A stretch of 64,000 nt of DNA from Volutella citrinella (lineage: Eukaryota; Ascomycota; Sordariomycetes; Hypocreales; Nectriaceae): the NCBI GenBank assembly GCA_034401135.1, contig JAWZSP010000007.1:4092001-4156000 (forward strand). Reading direction: 5' to 3'. The notes below the pieces were generated by a model. That model worked only from the letters and a program-made list of their open reading frames with translations. It was not told where the DNA came from and did not search any database. A program made the position numbers and the translations under genes. Shown one piece after another: positions 1 through 10,974 of this stretch; the first letter of the stretch is position 1; each line of letters begins with the position of its first letter.

Positions 1-1
1 C

Positions 2-154
2 GCGCGAGATGCCATCATCCGGGCTTACGGCGAGACGCAAAAGATTATGATTATCGCGTCTTTGGTCTCGTTGGTCGGGCCCATTGTCTGGATTTGGATG
101 ATTAAGAACCACCGCCTCAGTAGCAGGGAACAGACCAAGGGTGTTGTGTTCTAA
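2..154 (+). CDS. C-terminal end of a siderophore-iron MFS transporter (partial)
   Basis: The window opens inside an exon whose frame reads 50 residues to a TAA at 152-154. The segment begins ARDAIIRAYGETQKIMIIA, runs into a hydrophobic stretch ending PIVWIWMI, and closes with a short polar tail. The RDAIIRAYG..QK string just before the last membrane helix is typical of fungal siderophore transporters of the SIT/MirB major facilitator group, which import ferric siderophores by proton symport at the plasma membrane. Only the last helix and cytoplasmic tail are visible, so the identification rests on family memory of this C-terminal motif. Everything upstream lies outside the window. Confidence 0.6.
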   Translation, partial: ARDAIIRAYGETQKIMIIASLVSLVGPIVWIWMIKNHRLSSREQTKGVVF

Positions 155-311
155 GGGAGACGTGGGCATTCCCCCATGTACAGAGGGGATGTCAAAGCCA
201 GTGACGCATAATTGCAAGCGTTTTTGGTTAATAAATTGCTAATAGCATAATAAATGAAGTCATAATATAAATTGATATCCTTCTAGAAACCACATACAAC
301 CTACTCATGGA

Positions 312-1913
312 TCAAACGCAGCTCCACGAGTCAGGCGAGTTCGGATCGCCGCGGCCATTGTACATATTTCGACGGGGATACTTGCAATGTCGCCTCTGGA
401 ACGCAACCTCCTGCTTCTTCTCATCCTTGAACTTTGTTCCCAGCATGTACTCCGGCGCAACACCCTCCTCCACCCACCGCACAATAGCCCAGAGGGCATT
501 GCCATCCGGCTCCTCGCCCGCAAGCGACTCGATCCTGTTTCCGATATTGAAGGCACCGTTCCCACCTGTGCAGTGACCAGTGCCAGAGATGGAAAAGAAG
601 CGGTAAAAGTCGTCCAGGTCGCTCGTCGCCAGGCCCATTGTGCGGGAAACGAGGTTGTAGTAGTCGACGGAGATTTCGCTGGGAATGACCGAGTCTTCTG
701 TGCCGTGATAATGCAGAATCTTGACGTTGTGGTCCCGAGCGCCGGAAAGATCGCCCTTGAAGGCTTCCATGCCTCGAACTGCAAGCGTTGCCTTTCGATT
801 CGGCTCCTCGTCGTCAACCGTCGCGGGACCGCTCCACGACGAGTCATTGTACACGACCCAGCGGTACCAGTCGTACGCATACGTCTCGTTGAGCGGAGAC
901 GTCCAAGGAGCAAAGGCACCAGCCCGGCGAGGCCTGTAGGCGTTGGCACCGGGAGGCATGGCTGGGTAGACCTTCTTTCCCTCCTTGTCATAGACTGCAG
1001 ACAAGAGGTTGCGAACCGTCTCGGCTTGTTGGTGGGTTAGGCAGTCCTTTTGTCTGCTGGGGCTGCAGATGAGGGCCTCGGGTCGATACTGGCAGCTTGA
1101 TGGGTCCTCGAGGATTCCATCAACCAGGCCGTCCAGGCCGTCACATTGCGTTCGAATGTCCTTGTCGACAACGTCCCACAGATCCATCGAGAGGAACGAT
1201 GGTGAGTCTGGTCCAACCGTGTATGTCGATGCAATTCCAGACCAGTACTGGAGACCAGAGAATGAGAATGCGGGAGCACCGGCAAGAATGCCATCGTAGA
1301 GCTCGGGAAACTCCTGAGCCTGCATGAAGCCTTGCCTCCCGCCAGTCGAGCAGCCCAGATAGTACGACTTGGTGTGATTCTTGCCGTAGAAGGCTTGAGA
1401 AACCTCTCGGGTCAGCTCAGCGCCGACGTGTACCGCCCTCCACGCGTAGTCCTCCAGAGTCTCCTTGTTCTTCAGAGGCTCGCCCACGTTCCCAACATGT
1501 CCGTTGTTTGTGCCCAGGGCGGCAAAGCCTCGCTGAGCGGCGTACATGATATCGGTATGGCCAATACACCCTCCCAAACCGCCGTTTCCAGTCGTCAGGA
1601 TGCGCCCAGTCCAGTTGCTTGGAAGCCATGCCTCGGATTCCACGGAGCTGGAGGAGCTGGTCTTCGTCTTGAGTCCCACGCGACAGAAGTCAAAGTCGAC
1701 GACGCGAGCGAAGAGTGTGCACGTCTTGTGGTACAATGGGATGCTGAGATTTGTTCCTGCAGCTACAGGCTCGACAAATTGGACTGCTGTGTCCGAGGAC
1801 AGCTGAGCAGCGAGGGTGTTTGCCAAGCCTGAGCATTGATCATTGAAGCCATTTGCTAATACCGTGAGCGGCAAAACCGCCAATGCCAAATTGGTGGACT
1901 TGGACTGTCTCAT
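312..1913 (-). CDS. Secreted tannase/feruloyl esterase family protein
   Basis: This is a single-exon gene of 533 residues. I chose the ATG at 1913 because it starts a signal-peptide-like segment (MRQSKSTNLALAVLPLTVLA); an in-frame ATG 93 bp upstream would only add a polar extension. The tannase-family CS-D-HC arrangement is complete: GCSTGGRQG with Cys188-Ser189, HGTED with Asp407, and GTGHC with His447-Cys448. In this family the two Cys form a disulfide that brings Ser and His together. GNGGLGG, near residue 109, is also conserved. Such enzymes hydrolyse ester bonds of hydroxycinnamates or gallates in plant cell walls and tannins. Tannase and feruloyl esterase cannot be separated by eye. Several N-glycosylation sequons (NWT, NHT, NET) fit secretion. 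Confidence 0.9.
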   Translation of the reverse strand: MRQSKSTNLALAVLPLTVLANGFNDQCSGLANTLAAQLSSDTAVQFVEPVAAGTNLSIPLYHKTCTLFARVVDFDFCRVGLKTKTSSSSSVESEAWLPSNWTGRILTTGNGGLGGCIGHTDIMYAAQRGFAALGTNNGHVGNVGEPLKNKETLEDYAWRAVHVGAELTREVSQAFYGKNHTKSYYLGCSTGGRQGFMQAQEFPELYDGILAGAPAFSFSGLQYWSGIASTYTVGPDSPSFLSMDLWDVVDKDIRTQCDGLDGLVDGILEDPSSCQYRPEALICSPSRQKDCLTHQQAETVRNLLSAVYDKEGKKVYPAMPPGANAYRPRRAGAFAPWTSPLNETYAYDWYRWVVYNDSSWSGPATVDDEEPNRKATLAVRGMEAFKGDLSGARDHNVKILHYHGTEDSVIPSEISVDYYNLVSRTMGLATSDLDDFYRFFSISGTGHCTGGNGAFNIGNRIESLAGEEPDGNALWAIVRWVEEGVAPEYMLGTKFKDEKKQEVAFQRRHCKYPRRNMYNGRGDPNSPDSWSCV

Positions 1914-2808
1914 TGTGCGAGGGGTCTGTGTCGTGATTGGATAGAGATGAGAGACTATTGTGCCAGTTGACTTTGGAGTTTGTTTCAATCGGCAGATAGA
2001 ATGCAACCCTTTTATTATCGTCTAGAGTATTTGATTCGGGGGCCGTGTGTGACAGCCGATGGCCTGCCCCTCATCCAGCAACCGAGGATCGTCTGGCCAT
2101 GCCAACATGAAGGGCCGATCTTGTCTGCATAGCATCTGTATGCTAAGAGTAGGTGGAGGTTCTATAGCGGCAGAGTTGCACTGACCGAGTCACGGCCATA
2201 GTGGGTTATCCCCGCATCTAAGTCGTTCCCAGACCCATTCCTAGCTTCCCCGAGCTGCCGTGCACACCAGCCGACTTGCACCCCTCCATCAGGTGATGCC
2301 TACATCCGAGGATCGATATCTTCCCCACAACAGCCCACAGTGGTCTTTGCAGCTACGGATGCCTGCCCAGATTAAGGTTCAAACTGTCGTGGACAGTGCC
2401 GCATCATCGGTGGTTGGGGGGGACATGGCCAAGGCGCTACTCTCCGCTTCTCATGCATCGCTGCTCTTTCGTCGCTCTACCCCGCACTTGCAGCCGGAAC
2501 ATGTTCTGAAAGAGCATGTAGACCTGGGGTAGTTTCCGTTGACCCCGGATATGAATCCGTTGTTGATAGACGCGCCGGCGCCTTGCTAGGAACAAGCTTG
2601 AATACATTATCCTAGCTAGACCTGCTCAGACCCACGTCCCTGACTCGCCTCATTGCCGGATGCCATTTATCCATCCTTTATTAGCCATGCATATCTCAAC
2701 TAGGGTTATTCATTACTATTATCTATCCTGTAAATACCACCGAGCAAGCATTTAGCCCCCATCATTCAATCAGGCCCCATTCTTATCGTATTTTCCGCCC
2801 TGCACTGA
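1914..2808 (-). other. Intergenic region between esterase and cupin genes
   Basis: About 0.9 kb without a supportable gene. The part next to 1914 is the promoter and 5' UTR of the esterase. The 90-codon frame on the plus strand near 2260-2532 has no family features and is treated as chance. No repeat or RNA gene was seen. Confidence 0.5.
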
Positions 2809-3487
2809 TCAGGCCAACTTCTCTGTTCCCGCGGCCCCCCAAATCTCCATCAACGGCCCGCTCTCTCCAAAGACCGGATCGTGAGCTGGCATTTGCACGC
2901 TCTTGATCTCATGACCAAACTTATCGTGGCTCTCTGGCGTCTGGCCCAAGTCGAAACGATACTCTGGCGCATCCTTGGGATATACTCCAACATAGAGATA
3001 CTTCTCACTGTCTGGCGGATCCTCAGTGATAGAGGCGTGGGCTACACCAGCAGGGATCACCACCACGTCTCCCTTGCGGAGGACGACTCTCGTCCCGGTT
3101 CCTGGTTCATCGCCGGACCCTTCGCCGAATACGAGCTCCGACTCGCCCTGGAAAATGCCTGTCCAAAGCACCAGCCATTGTAAGCTTTAACGTCTTCGTT
3201 CAGGCAAAGTGGACTGCGACTAGGCTTACCGTAGCACTCGTGTGTGTTGGGATGAAAATGCTTGACTGTGATGGGCCCCCATACTCCCTTGGTCCTCGTC
3301 AGCATCAAGGGCCTCCTCTGTTAAAGTCGTAGAGATGACAGACCTTTTTTACCCAGCTGTGCCTCTGCAGAAACTCAGAAGTTGACTCCTCCGTTATCGG
3401 CTCCGGCAGCACATTGCGATACACCAGCAGCGGCAAGTTGCTGTTGGGGCAATTTACATTGCGCTTGATGAAGTAAGTCTCGGGCAT
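2809..3487 (-). CDS. Cupin-domain protein (YjlB-like), three exons
   Basis: Proposed exons are 3344-3487, 3230-3287 and 2809-3158, giving 183 residues. Intron 2 (GTAAGC...ACAG) is clear and joins HECY to GIFQGE. Intron 1 needs the less common donor GTCTGT but has a CTGAC branch site 10 nt before its CAAG acceptor, and it gives a smooth WVKK-GVWGP join. Cupin motif 1 is HFHPNTHE (His58, His60, His64, Glu65). Motif 2 contains PAGVAH with His108. The spacing is that of small single-domain cupins related to bacterial YjlB, whose reaction is unknown. The metal-binding His/Glu set appears intact. No signal peptide is present, so it is probably cytosolic. The start could be seven codons upstream (3508). 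Confidence 0.8.
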
Positions 3488-4567
3488 GATGTCGGTGTAT
3501 CGAACCAATCAGACAATGCAGCGACGACTTCAGGCTTTGAGGTGCTTGGAGGATCAGATGCCTTGGAGAAAGCTGGCTCAGGCGTTTGAGATGAGGGACA
3601 AACAGGCTGCTCAGTCTGACTACGACCCCGCTCCGCTAAACCTGGAGATCAACACCCTCCTTGCCCAACTCGTCTTTTGAGCGAGACGAATTGCCCAATA
3701 GAGTCATAATTTTCAAGGCGGCGACATATTAGCGCTGGGGAAATGACGACAAGCAGCAAGACTATGGTCACTGTTCCAATGGAGCACCGATTAACGGACC
3801 TTGCGGACCCCAGGCCTCGAGACCCCCGCCATCCAAGTTGTCAAAGCCACACAACGCCTATGTCGCGTGCGCAATCCGCTGGTGTAGTTGGAAATAACCC
3901 TCTATCAACCCCCTACGTCCTGTTTTTGGCGAGTGTCCACGTCTATTTAAAGCTTGGGTGACCAATCAATGACAAAGCGACATGTGTTCGTGATGTGAGG
4001 GATCTAGCGCTGTCTCCCAACTGGGCCGAATTCCCCATGGCGGCTGGAACGCCACTCACGGGGCTTTGAAACAGGCCCAGTTTAGGCTGGCTGGGTCTGA
4101 GAAACGTCGCAGGATGGAAACATGGCGGCCGATGGTTCCCAAAGGATTCCCGGATGCTGTCCTGCCCGCCAGCCCGGAAGGCTAGTGCCTGAATCTGGGC
4201 CTGAATGACCCTAAGAAATAGACTAGTGTGGACATAGAAACGCCAAATGGAAACTTCGGCGCTCCAACAACCGAAGCCACCCCAAGCTATTGGAAGATCA
4301 TGAGGTTCTGAGCACACCACTTCGTAATTTCCAGTCGGTGGCTAGAGAAATCCTTTCGCCCCAGTAGTGCGGGCAAATCTACCGGCGCAGGTACAGCGTT
4401 GTTTTCTATATTAAGACTTAGTCTGGTATATAATAAAAACCTGCAATTTCTTCTTTGAAAGGGAGCGAGGCATCTTCCCCTTCGAGATCGTCTCCAACGG
4501 GCAGCAACCACTACTACCAAGGCAATTATTTCTCTGGCAGCTGCTACCGCGCAGTTCCATACCCACA
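3488..4567. other. Intergenic region
   Basis: About 1.1 kb without a supportable gene. A 125-codon frame on the minus strand (3943-4320) lacks family features and good codon character and is not called. The right end holds the promoter of the small secreted protein gene. Confidence 0.5.
4427..4438 (+). promoter_or_regulatory. TATA-like element of the small secreted protein gene
   Basis: The sequence tatataataaaa lies 130 bp upstream of the ATG at 4568, a normal distance for a fungal promoter with a short 5' UTR. It is assigned by sequence and position only. Confidence 0.5.
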
Positions 4568-5008
4568 ATGCAGTTCAAGCTTGTCCTCATTGCCGCCTTT
4601 GCCGCTGCGCCCATCACGGCCAGTCCTGTCCCCGAACCTCAGGCCGCCATCCCCATCGGACTGGACGGATCCAAAGCACCCCTCGGGCCGGCCACCACCA
4701 TAATACCGCCGCCTGATGTCATTTTCGCCACTTGCACCAAGGTCAACGAGACGGCATGGAAAATTGAAAACAATTTCTTCAAGCGACTCGGCGATATTAC
4801 GGGATTTTGCAACCTCATGAGGGAGAATCTGGCTCGTTTCCCGGAATGTCCCGATACGTTACCGCGAGAGTGTGTACGAAACACGATAAGTGGCGGATTG
4901 AATTGGGGTGAATATGTCCACGGAGGAAACTGCACTGGTGGAAGGCTTGAGTCGTCCTGGTTCGCGGTGACACATAATATTCTTGGTGAAATCAAATGCC
5001 AAGACTGA
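4568..5008 (+). CDS. Small secreted cysteine-containing protein, unknown function
   Basis: A single-exon gene of 146 residues. The start is a clear signal peptide (MQFKLVLIAAFAAAPITA) followed by a Pro-rich spacer. Six cysteines at 56, 81, 94, 102, 122 and 144 all lie in the mature part and could make three disulfides. There are two possible N-glycosylation sites (NET, NCT). I do not recognise the family. Length, secretion signal and even Cys number match the profile used to list fungal effector candidates or small secreted enzymes and inhibitors, but no function follows from that. A TATA-like element 130 bp upstream and the clean signal peptide make the gene model convincing. Confidence 0.75.
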   Translation: MQFKLVLIAAFAAAPITASPVPEPQAAIPIGLDGSKAPLGPATTIIPPPDVIFATCTKVNETAWKIENNFFKRLGDITGFCNLMRENLARFPECPDTLPRECVRNTISGGLNWGEYVHGGNCTGGRLESSWFAVTHNILGEIKCQD

Positions 5009-5658
5009 TCGTATCGGATTGGGGTGGAGACGAGCACAATCAAAATTGTAACAGTATCAGGATTGCGTCGACGTCGACCTGGTGGGAGACGTTGACGGAC
5101 TAAAGGGGTGCCTTGTATACTTCTGGGTCTCGGTTTAGGACAAAGCTGGGTGTACCATGGCGTGCATTTCGCTGGATATTTATTATTGTGAATTGACTCA
5201 TCAGCACATCTTCATACTTTCATCGTGACCTCAGAAGATGGAAAAAACAGTCGGTCCAGTAATATTAAATGCAGGAAACTGTCAGCCTAGGCACAGGCAT
5301 CGTCCTAGCTGGCCTTGGTTCTAGTGCTGCCTCCTTTCTCAGCCTCTGACGCATTCAGGAAGAAGGACGAGTCCTTGGCGGTGGTAAGCTGGTTGCCGTC
5401 CCCTTGGTGGCCGCCTGGCTGGTTTCTGCTCAATCTATTGTGACGACACACGTATTTCGAATTGGCGGTGAGCCACGGCTACCCCTCATTCGAAAAGCAC
5501 TAAAAAGGCATGACTGTTAGTCAGGGTAACACGCCATGATGCTATTTCTGACTCGACAACCTCACCTCTCATCATCGTCCCTCTACCCAAGCCCTCTACA
5601 CTAGCTCGCCAATTCTCTAGCCCCCACTCCGCTACCTCAATTTTGCCTAGGGCCCCCA
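5009..5658. other. Intergenic region
   Basis: 650 bp between the small secreted protein and the phosphotransferase-like locus. The 200 bp before 5659 are pyrimidine-rich (ctcgacaacctcacctctcat and similar), as is common for fungal 5' flanks. Nothing else is evident. Confidence 0.5.
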
Positions 5659-6860
5659 ATGGCTCATCAGGACATATCTCCAGACAAGCATCTGCTCAGA
5701 CAGCTCTTCGGCGATGAGCATCTGACCATCACCATCTTTCTCCAAGACTGGGAAAAATGCGATTACAAGGCCGAGCATCCGGCTTCAACAACTGCTGGCC
5801 CGTTGGCCGAAGTAGTTCGACTGGAGCTCGCAGCCGGAAGCTCTGGAGAATTTGCGACCATCGCTGCCATGCAGCAAGTCGCTGCCAACATCCTGCCTCC
5901 CCTCGTCCCTAGAACGAGCCGAATTGGACGGTCAACGACTCTCAAGACCGCACGTTCAATTTTTCAGTCATTGATTTTGTCCCTGGCGAGATATTATAGG
6001 ATGTGTGGGACCAGCTGGATTGTGAGAATCAGACTGCCATCGTCGTGCAGTTGGCAGAGTCACTCGAAAAACTACACGCCGTGCGGCCTGGAAACGTTCA
6101 ACTCGATGGCTTGGTTGGACCCGACGATCCGTCGGAGGATTTGAAGAGGCCTAGTGTCTTTGGAGGACCTCACACAGGGTTCGCCACCGACGGGGCTGCA
6201 CTGCTAGATGCCATCATGCTAAGGCAGAGGCATCCCAAGACCTTTTGCACCATGGAGGCTACTGCCAGCCCAGCGGGTGTCACCTTACGGTCTGAGTTCC
6301 TGAGCCTTGGATCCATCTTCATCAGTCATCAAGAAATTACGAGCTGTCCAGCCGAAGTTGTCTTCTGTCACAACGATCTAACACCACGCAATCTGATTCT
6401 TCAGAGGCAAGACACTCAAGATGGCGCGCTCGATTATCGACTCGCCGGCATCATTGACTGGGAGCTTGCTGGATTCTATCCTGCATCCTACGAGCTGAGC
6501 CTACAAGACACGTACCTGACCGGAGCAAATCGACACTTGTCCTTTTACCTGATGCTGAAAAGCCACATGAAGGAGCTTGTACCTCGATCCTCGTCGCAGA
6601 TCAAGCTTCTGCAGTTTGTCGAGCTCGTGTTCGAATCCATACAGCGCATGTTGGCACAAGGTGCCAACGCCCCTGCGCATATTCGACAAAGGTTCAAGGA
6701 GACGTTTAATCTCTTCCGGAACAGCTATCCTTATGTTGGGTGGGCGTGCGAGCCGGCAGACTATCATCTGGTACAAACATCTAACGCGGTTGCGCAGAAA
6801 CTGGAGGATGATGTAGTGCAGGAGATGATTGCGAGGAGAAAGAAAATACAGGACTTGTGA
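5659..6860 (+). pseudogene. Disrupted aminoglycoside phosphotransferase (APH)-like kinase gene
   Basis: The 5' part from ATG 5659 reads an APH-type N-terminal lobe ending AANILPPLVP. Similarity then continues in another frame from about 5913 (NEPNWTVNDSQDRTFNFS and onward), so there is a shift near 5908-5914 with no usable GT-AG intron. In that second frame a TAG at 5997-5999 splits VPGEIL from DVWDQLD. From 6003 the frame is open to TGA at 6858-6860 and includes the catalytic loop CHNDLTPRNLI and the metal site GIIDWELAGFYP. Skipping 5908-5999 as an intron would remove a conserved strand. Two separate lesions in an otherwise well-preserved fungal APH/choline-kinase-like gene suggest a recent pseudogene; base-call errors are the alternative. 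Confidence 0.7.
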
Positions 6861-7050
6861 TGTCACTATCCGACAATACTATTATCGTTTAGCTACTCTG
6901 TGAGTCATCAGGCCCTTAGGATCATCCAGGATCAATGATGCGTTCTAAGAACTTGCATTCCGAAATGATGGCGTTACAAAGTCTATCCAAACCTGTGTAG
7001 TAATTTTTATTTATTTGTTGTCCATACGCTAGTATCCTCGGCCTACGCAC

Positions 7051-8344
7051 TTACACCTTGGCCGGGTAATCCAGGCTTTCGATGCTATCAGGATACACCA
7101 GGCCACCCTGGCGCCTAACCTCATCCAAGACATCCATGACGGCCACCGTCTCAGTCAAGTTGAGGTGCCGGCCCTCCTTCCTACCCTCCACAATGGCAAG
7201 GCCAGCCTCGTCTGCTTCCCAGAACATGCCCTGGCCTTCGCCCTCAGCATTCATAAAAGTCAAGAAGCCGTTGTACCAGCCACTGCCCTTTCCGGGTCCC
7301 GGCTGGACCCAGTCCTTTTCTTCGATTGTGCCGTCGGTGAGGACGAGCTTGGACTTGTTGGGTCGTTGGGGCACGGGGAACAGCTGCAGCTCTCCGAGGT
7401 CTCCCTGGATGCGCACATTGGCCTGCGATGGGTCGTGGGGCAGTACGCCAACGCGCATAGAAGTGGTGGCGATGGCGTGGGCGTCGCCACCGGCGGCCAG
7501 GTCGCGAGGGAAGGTGAGAAGAATCGAGGTTGTCTCGTCTGCGCCGGTTCCTCCATACTATTTCGAGTTGGTCAATGAGGGCGTTCCCGGGCCATGCCTT
7601 GATAGGGAACAACATACCTTGGTCATGCTGCTTTGAACTCGGGGCGCCTTTCCATTGTACAAAGCCAAGAATGGCCATGTCAGTGAGTAGACGCCGAGAT
7701 CAAGCAGAGCACCTCCAGCCAGGTCGGGGTTGACCATTCGGTGCTTGCCGTCCTTGAAGTTAACCTCTGGGTTCAGTCTCACGCTGAGGTCGCAGAAGAC
7801 TCTGTGGATCTTGCCCAGCTTGCCGGAGCTGATGACGTCCCGGACATAGTCGGCCACGGGGAAGTATCGCGTCCAGAAGGCCTCCATCAGGAAGCAGCCC
7901 TTCTCCTGGGCCTTTTCCACCAGCTTGCGCGCCTGTGCGGCGTTGACGGTAAAGGCCTTTTCGCAGAGGACGTTCTTGCCAGCCTCCAAGCAAAGCATGG
8001 CATTCTGGTAGTGGTGGGAGTGCGGGGTGGCAATGTAGATGATCTCCACGTTGCTGTCCTGGACCAGGTCGTCATACGAGCCATAGGCCTTGGCGGACGA
8101 GGGTGCTCCGACTTCCTTGAGGAAGGCCTCAGCCCGGGCACTTGATGAGGAAGACGAGGCGGCGACGACTGTGTGCTTGATGCTGCTGACGCCGCGAGTG
8201 GTTGGGTCGACGAGCAGGTCCTTGGTGCTGTCATATTGGTGAGCGAATGTCTCATGCACAAACAGCCTGCCAGGGCCCATACAAGGTGGTGGCGATGCCT
8301 CCCGTGGCCATGATGCCCCAGCGAATTTCCCGAGGAGCCGCCAT
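7051..8344 (-). CDS. Gfo/Idh/MocA-family NAD(P)-dependent dehydrogenase (dihydrodiol dehydrogenase-like)
   Basis: Exons 8283-8344, 7618-8227 and 7051-7557 give 392 residues. Both introns are canonical: GTATGG...ACAG joins GGIATT to FTKDLLVDP, and GTATGT...ATAG joins SSMTK to YGGTGADE. The N-terminal Rossmann segment reads RWGIMATGGIA. The conserved EKAFTVN block (EKP-like) and a C-terminal alpha/beta domain follow. The protein most resembles fungal proteins annotated as trans-1,2-dihydrobenzene-1,2-diol or D-xylose 1-dehydrogenases, which oxidise sugars or diols with NADP+. The substrate cannot be told from sequence alone. No targeting signal is present, so it is probably cytosolic. Confidence 0.9.
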
Positions 8345-9556
8345 CTTGAATACTAAAAGCAGATGATGTTGATGAGTAGGTATGAGTGAGCGTTTGATGG
8401 AGATGTCGGCAATGAGACGAGATATGTTTTCTTCTTGAGGGGCAAGGCCTGTTTAAACACCACTCTTGCCCCGAGTCCCAAGTGACCCAATTTTAGCCAG
8501 GTAACGCAATCCATTCGCGACTAGCTCTCGACGGGCGCAAGCCCGAGACTCCGCGGAGGGGTGGGAGAATTGCCGGTGAGGCAATTTCTGCCAGTCCGGC
8601 TAAATATCATGCATGTTAGCAGTGACCAATTGATGGTCATTCTGTCGAACGGTGGAACCACCTGTAATTCTCCACTGGGCTAGCTCATTGCCACAATTCT
8701 CCGAGCTTTGTCACAGACCGCCATGAGCGAGGAGCCGACCGCGGAGAGCCGGAATTAACGCCGCTCTGATGGCTTCGGAATTTCGACAAGAGGGCCGCAA
8801 CGAGATGGGCATATGTGCAGAGAGTGAACAAGGGATTTTGTCATGCAAATGACGAATATGATGTTGCTGATGCTTATTTTGGAAAGTTCGGGCACAAGAT
8901 TATCAGTGAGGAGCTTTGGACTGAATGCACCGCCAGAAGGATGCAACCAATATTAAGCGCAGCACCCGCAACTCTTCATTAGAAGGTGGAAGTATGATGA
9001 ATAAGAGTATTAGGTCTCTAAAGAATCGAAGGTATAACATGCAATACCTAAAGTTCTTATACGGGTATTTATTTTGCGATGTGGACAGTTCAAAAGGAGG
9101 GGGAGAAAATGTCTCACTATGTGCAGGGTAGCCTAGCTTTGAAAGACTGGTTGGGGATCCTCGAGCGGGATACAGCAAATGAAAGGCTGGAGTGTAATCT
9201 GCGACGATGAATCTTGCGGGGCGATAAAGCCATCTTGTGCTACATATCGCTGATTGGCTCTGATGATGCTCCAACTGCATTACCCCGGATTTCATCACCG
9301 GCCAAGATTGCCAAGACGCCACAAATCTTGGGCGGCCGCCGTGGCATGAGAATAGACACGGCACGGTCATGAGGAAGGACAGGGCTGAGCTTAAGTTGGC
9401 TGGGACCGGCAATGGCTTGTTCTGACTCGCATCCGAGGCGGAATATCCGGCGCTTGATCACAGAGACAGAGTATTGGCAAGCATCAATGCGAAAACTGGA
9501 AATTTTGGGTATCCTAGAACAGAAATCTATACACAACAGAAGAATATACACAAGCC
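8345..9556. other. Intergenic region
   Basis: About 1.2 kb between the starts and ends of two minus-strand genes. Several short frames occur on both strands (for example 8903-9412 minus) but none has family features or splice partners. No repeat or RNA gene was recognised. Confidence 0.5.
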
Positions 9557-10974
9557 CTAGACAAAACTCCTGCCAAAGTCCATTGTCGGATGCGCATGTT
9601 CTGCTTCGTGCACATCATTCGGGGACACTTGAGACATTTGACGCTTCGAGTTTGACGTCTGCACTCGCTCAATACTACTCAGCCCTCTCAAGGACGATGA
9701 TGGTAGGTTTTGTAGGTATATACTGGGTTGGGCAGGGTTTTCAGATGATGATGAGTTGGACGGCATCTTGTGCTGGCCCTGCATGTCTTTGACGACGGCC
9801 AAGAAGAAGGCCGTGTTGGCCACGATGCAAGCGCACACTATTTCGATGGATGCCCACTGCAGGGTCAGGGTCAGAATCCATCCCGTGTTCCAAGGTTCTT
9901 GGCGAGGCGGGGGGTGGGCGGGCTTACCATGGACCGAGATCTTTGCGACACGGACGCAATAAGAATCAGCGGTATTCGGAGGATGGTGATGGTGACTACG
10001 ATGAAGCCGGTGGCGAAGAGGAGGCTTAGTTGGATTTTGCTGTCTGGCGCGTTAGCTGCTGGACAGGATGCATGCATCCGCGTCGCATGAGGGGAAGTGG
10101 GGGAGACATACGCTCGCCGGTTGAGCCTTATGAACTTTAGGATGGGAAACGGCAGTATAATCAGGGCCAGGTCGGTCAGAATATTGAAAATGGCCATCGT
10201 CATTAGATTGGCGAGACCTCGGGTGCATTTGTCGCCTGTCGGTGAAGCAAAGCATGTTAGCGTGCTGTCCTGAAGCGAAATTTACGGGGGGGAGAGCAAG
10301 GGTACTCACGTTCAGCGGCTGGCACAAGATGCCACATGCTGAGACGACGCACATGGTCAGCAATCATGGCTTGATAGGTCATGGGGAAGCGCAGACTCAC
10401 AGGCTGAGCGGGCGGCATTCTAATAGGCTCGCAATGACGACGGCGATGAAGGTGAGGACGATGAAGACTCGCAGGAGGCGCACAACTGTCTTGCCCCAAT
10501 CCATGGCGTCCATTAAGCGCGAGTAGAAACTCAGCAGACAGAGCTTGAGCGACCAAAGACTGCCAGGACGACGGTTAGCCGACAGACGCAATGCGACGGC
10601 GACGCCAAGCCGGGGCATGTGTGTGCTTACAACAGCGCATAGCATATTCTCGCGGGGATTATGAGTTGTCGGGACGTGATGCGGTCTTGGGTGTAGGCTT
10701 CGAGCGTGCGGCCGAGGGAGGCGGCCTCGGCCTCGGTGGGCGGCGCATACGACTGGAGGGGATCCAGGATGAAGCTCGAGACGATGCTGCAGGTGCGGCC
10801 GAGGAGGGGAATCAGCGCAAAGGCGATGAAGGCGTCATCGACGCGCCATCGTCGGTGGCAGGTCTTGTGGACCTTGCAGCGGAAGAGGAATCGGTAGGCG
10901 AAGCGGGTGAAGATGAGGGTTATGCAGATGGACGCGGATGCGATGTCGAACTTCAATGCGGAGGAGAGCACCAT
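9557..10974 (-). CDS. PTH11-type (rhodopsin-domain) 7TM membrane protein, six exons
   Basis: Exons 10631-10974, 10401-10559, 10310-10338, 10112-10235, 9928-10039 and 9557-9856 join in phase to 355 residues. All five introns are GT-AG, and the third exon is only 29 nt. Hydrophobic segments include ASICITLIFTRFAYRFLF, VFIVLTFIAVVIASLL, LTDLALIILPFPILKFI, LLFATGFIVVTITIL and IEIVCACIVANTAFF. The sequence ECRPLS...CTRG and the LILPFPIL-type segment are hallmarks of the fungal rhodopsin domain of PTH11-like integral membrane proteins (SAT4 family). The last about 70 residues are Ser-rich and polar, a likely cytoplasmic tail. No CFEM domain precedes TM1. Ligand and role are unknown; relatives are implicated in surface sensing. 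A G-rich tract lies about 0.6 kb upstream. Confidence 0.85.

Noticed and set aside
3943..4320. 125-codon minus-strand frame upstream of the small secreted protein
   Set aside because: No domain, no signal sequence, no splice partner and ordinary composition.
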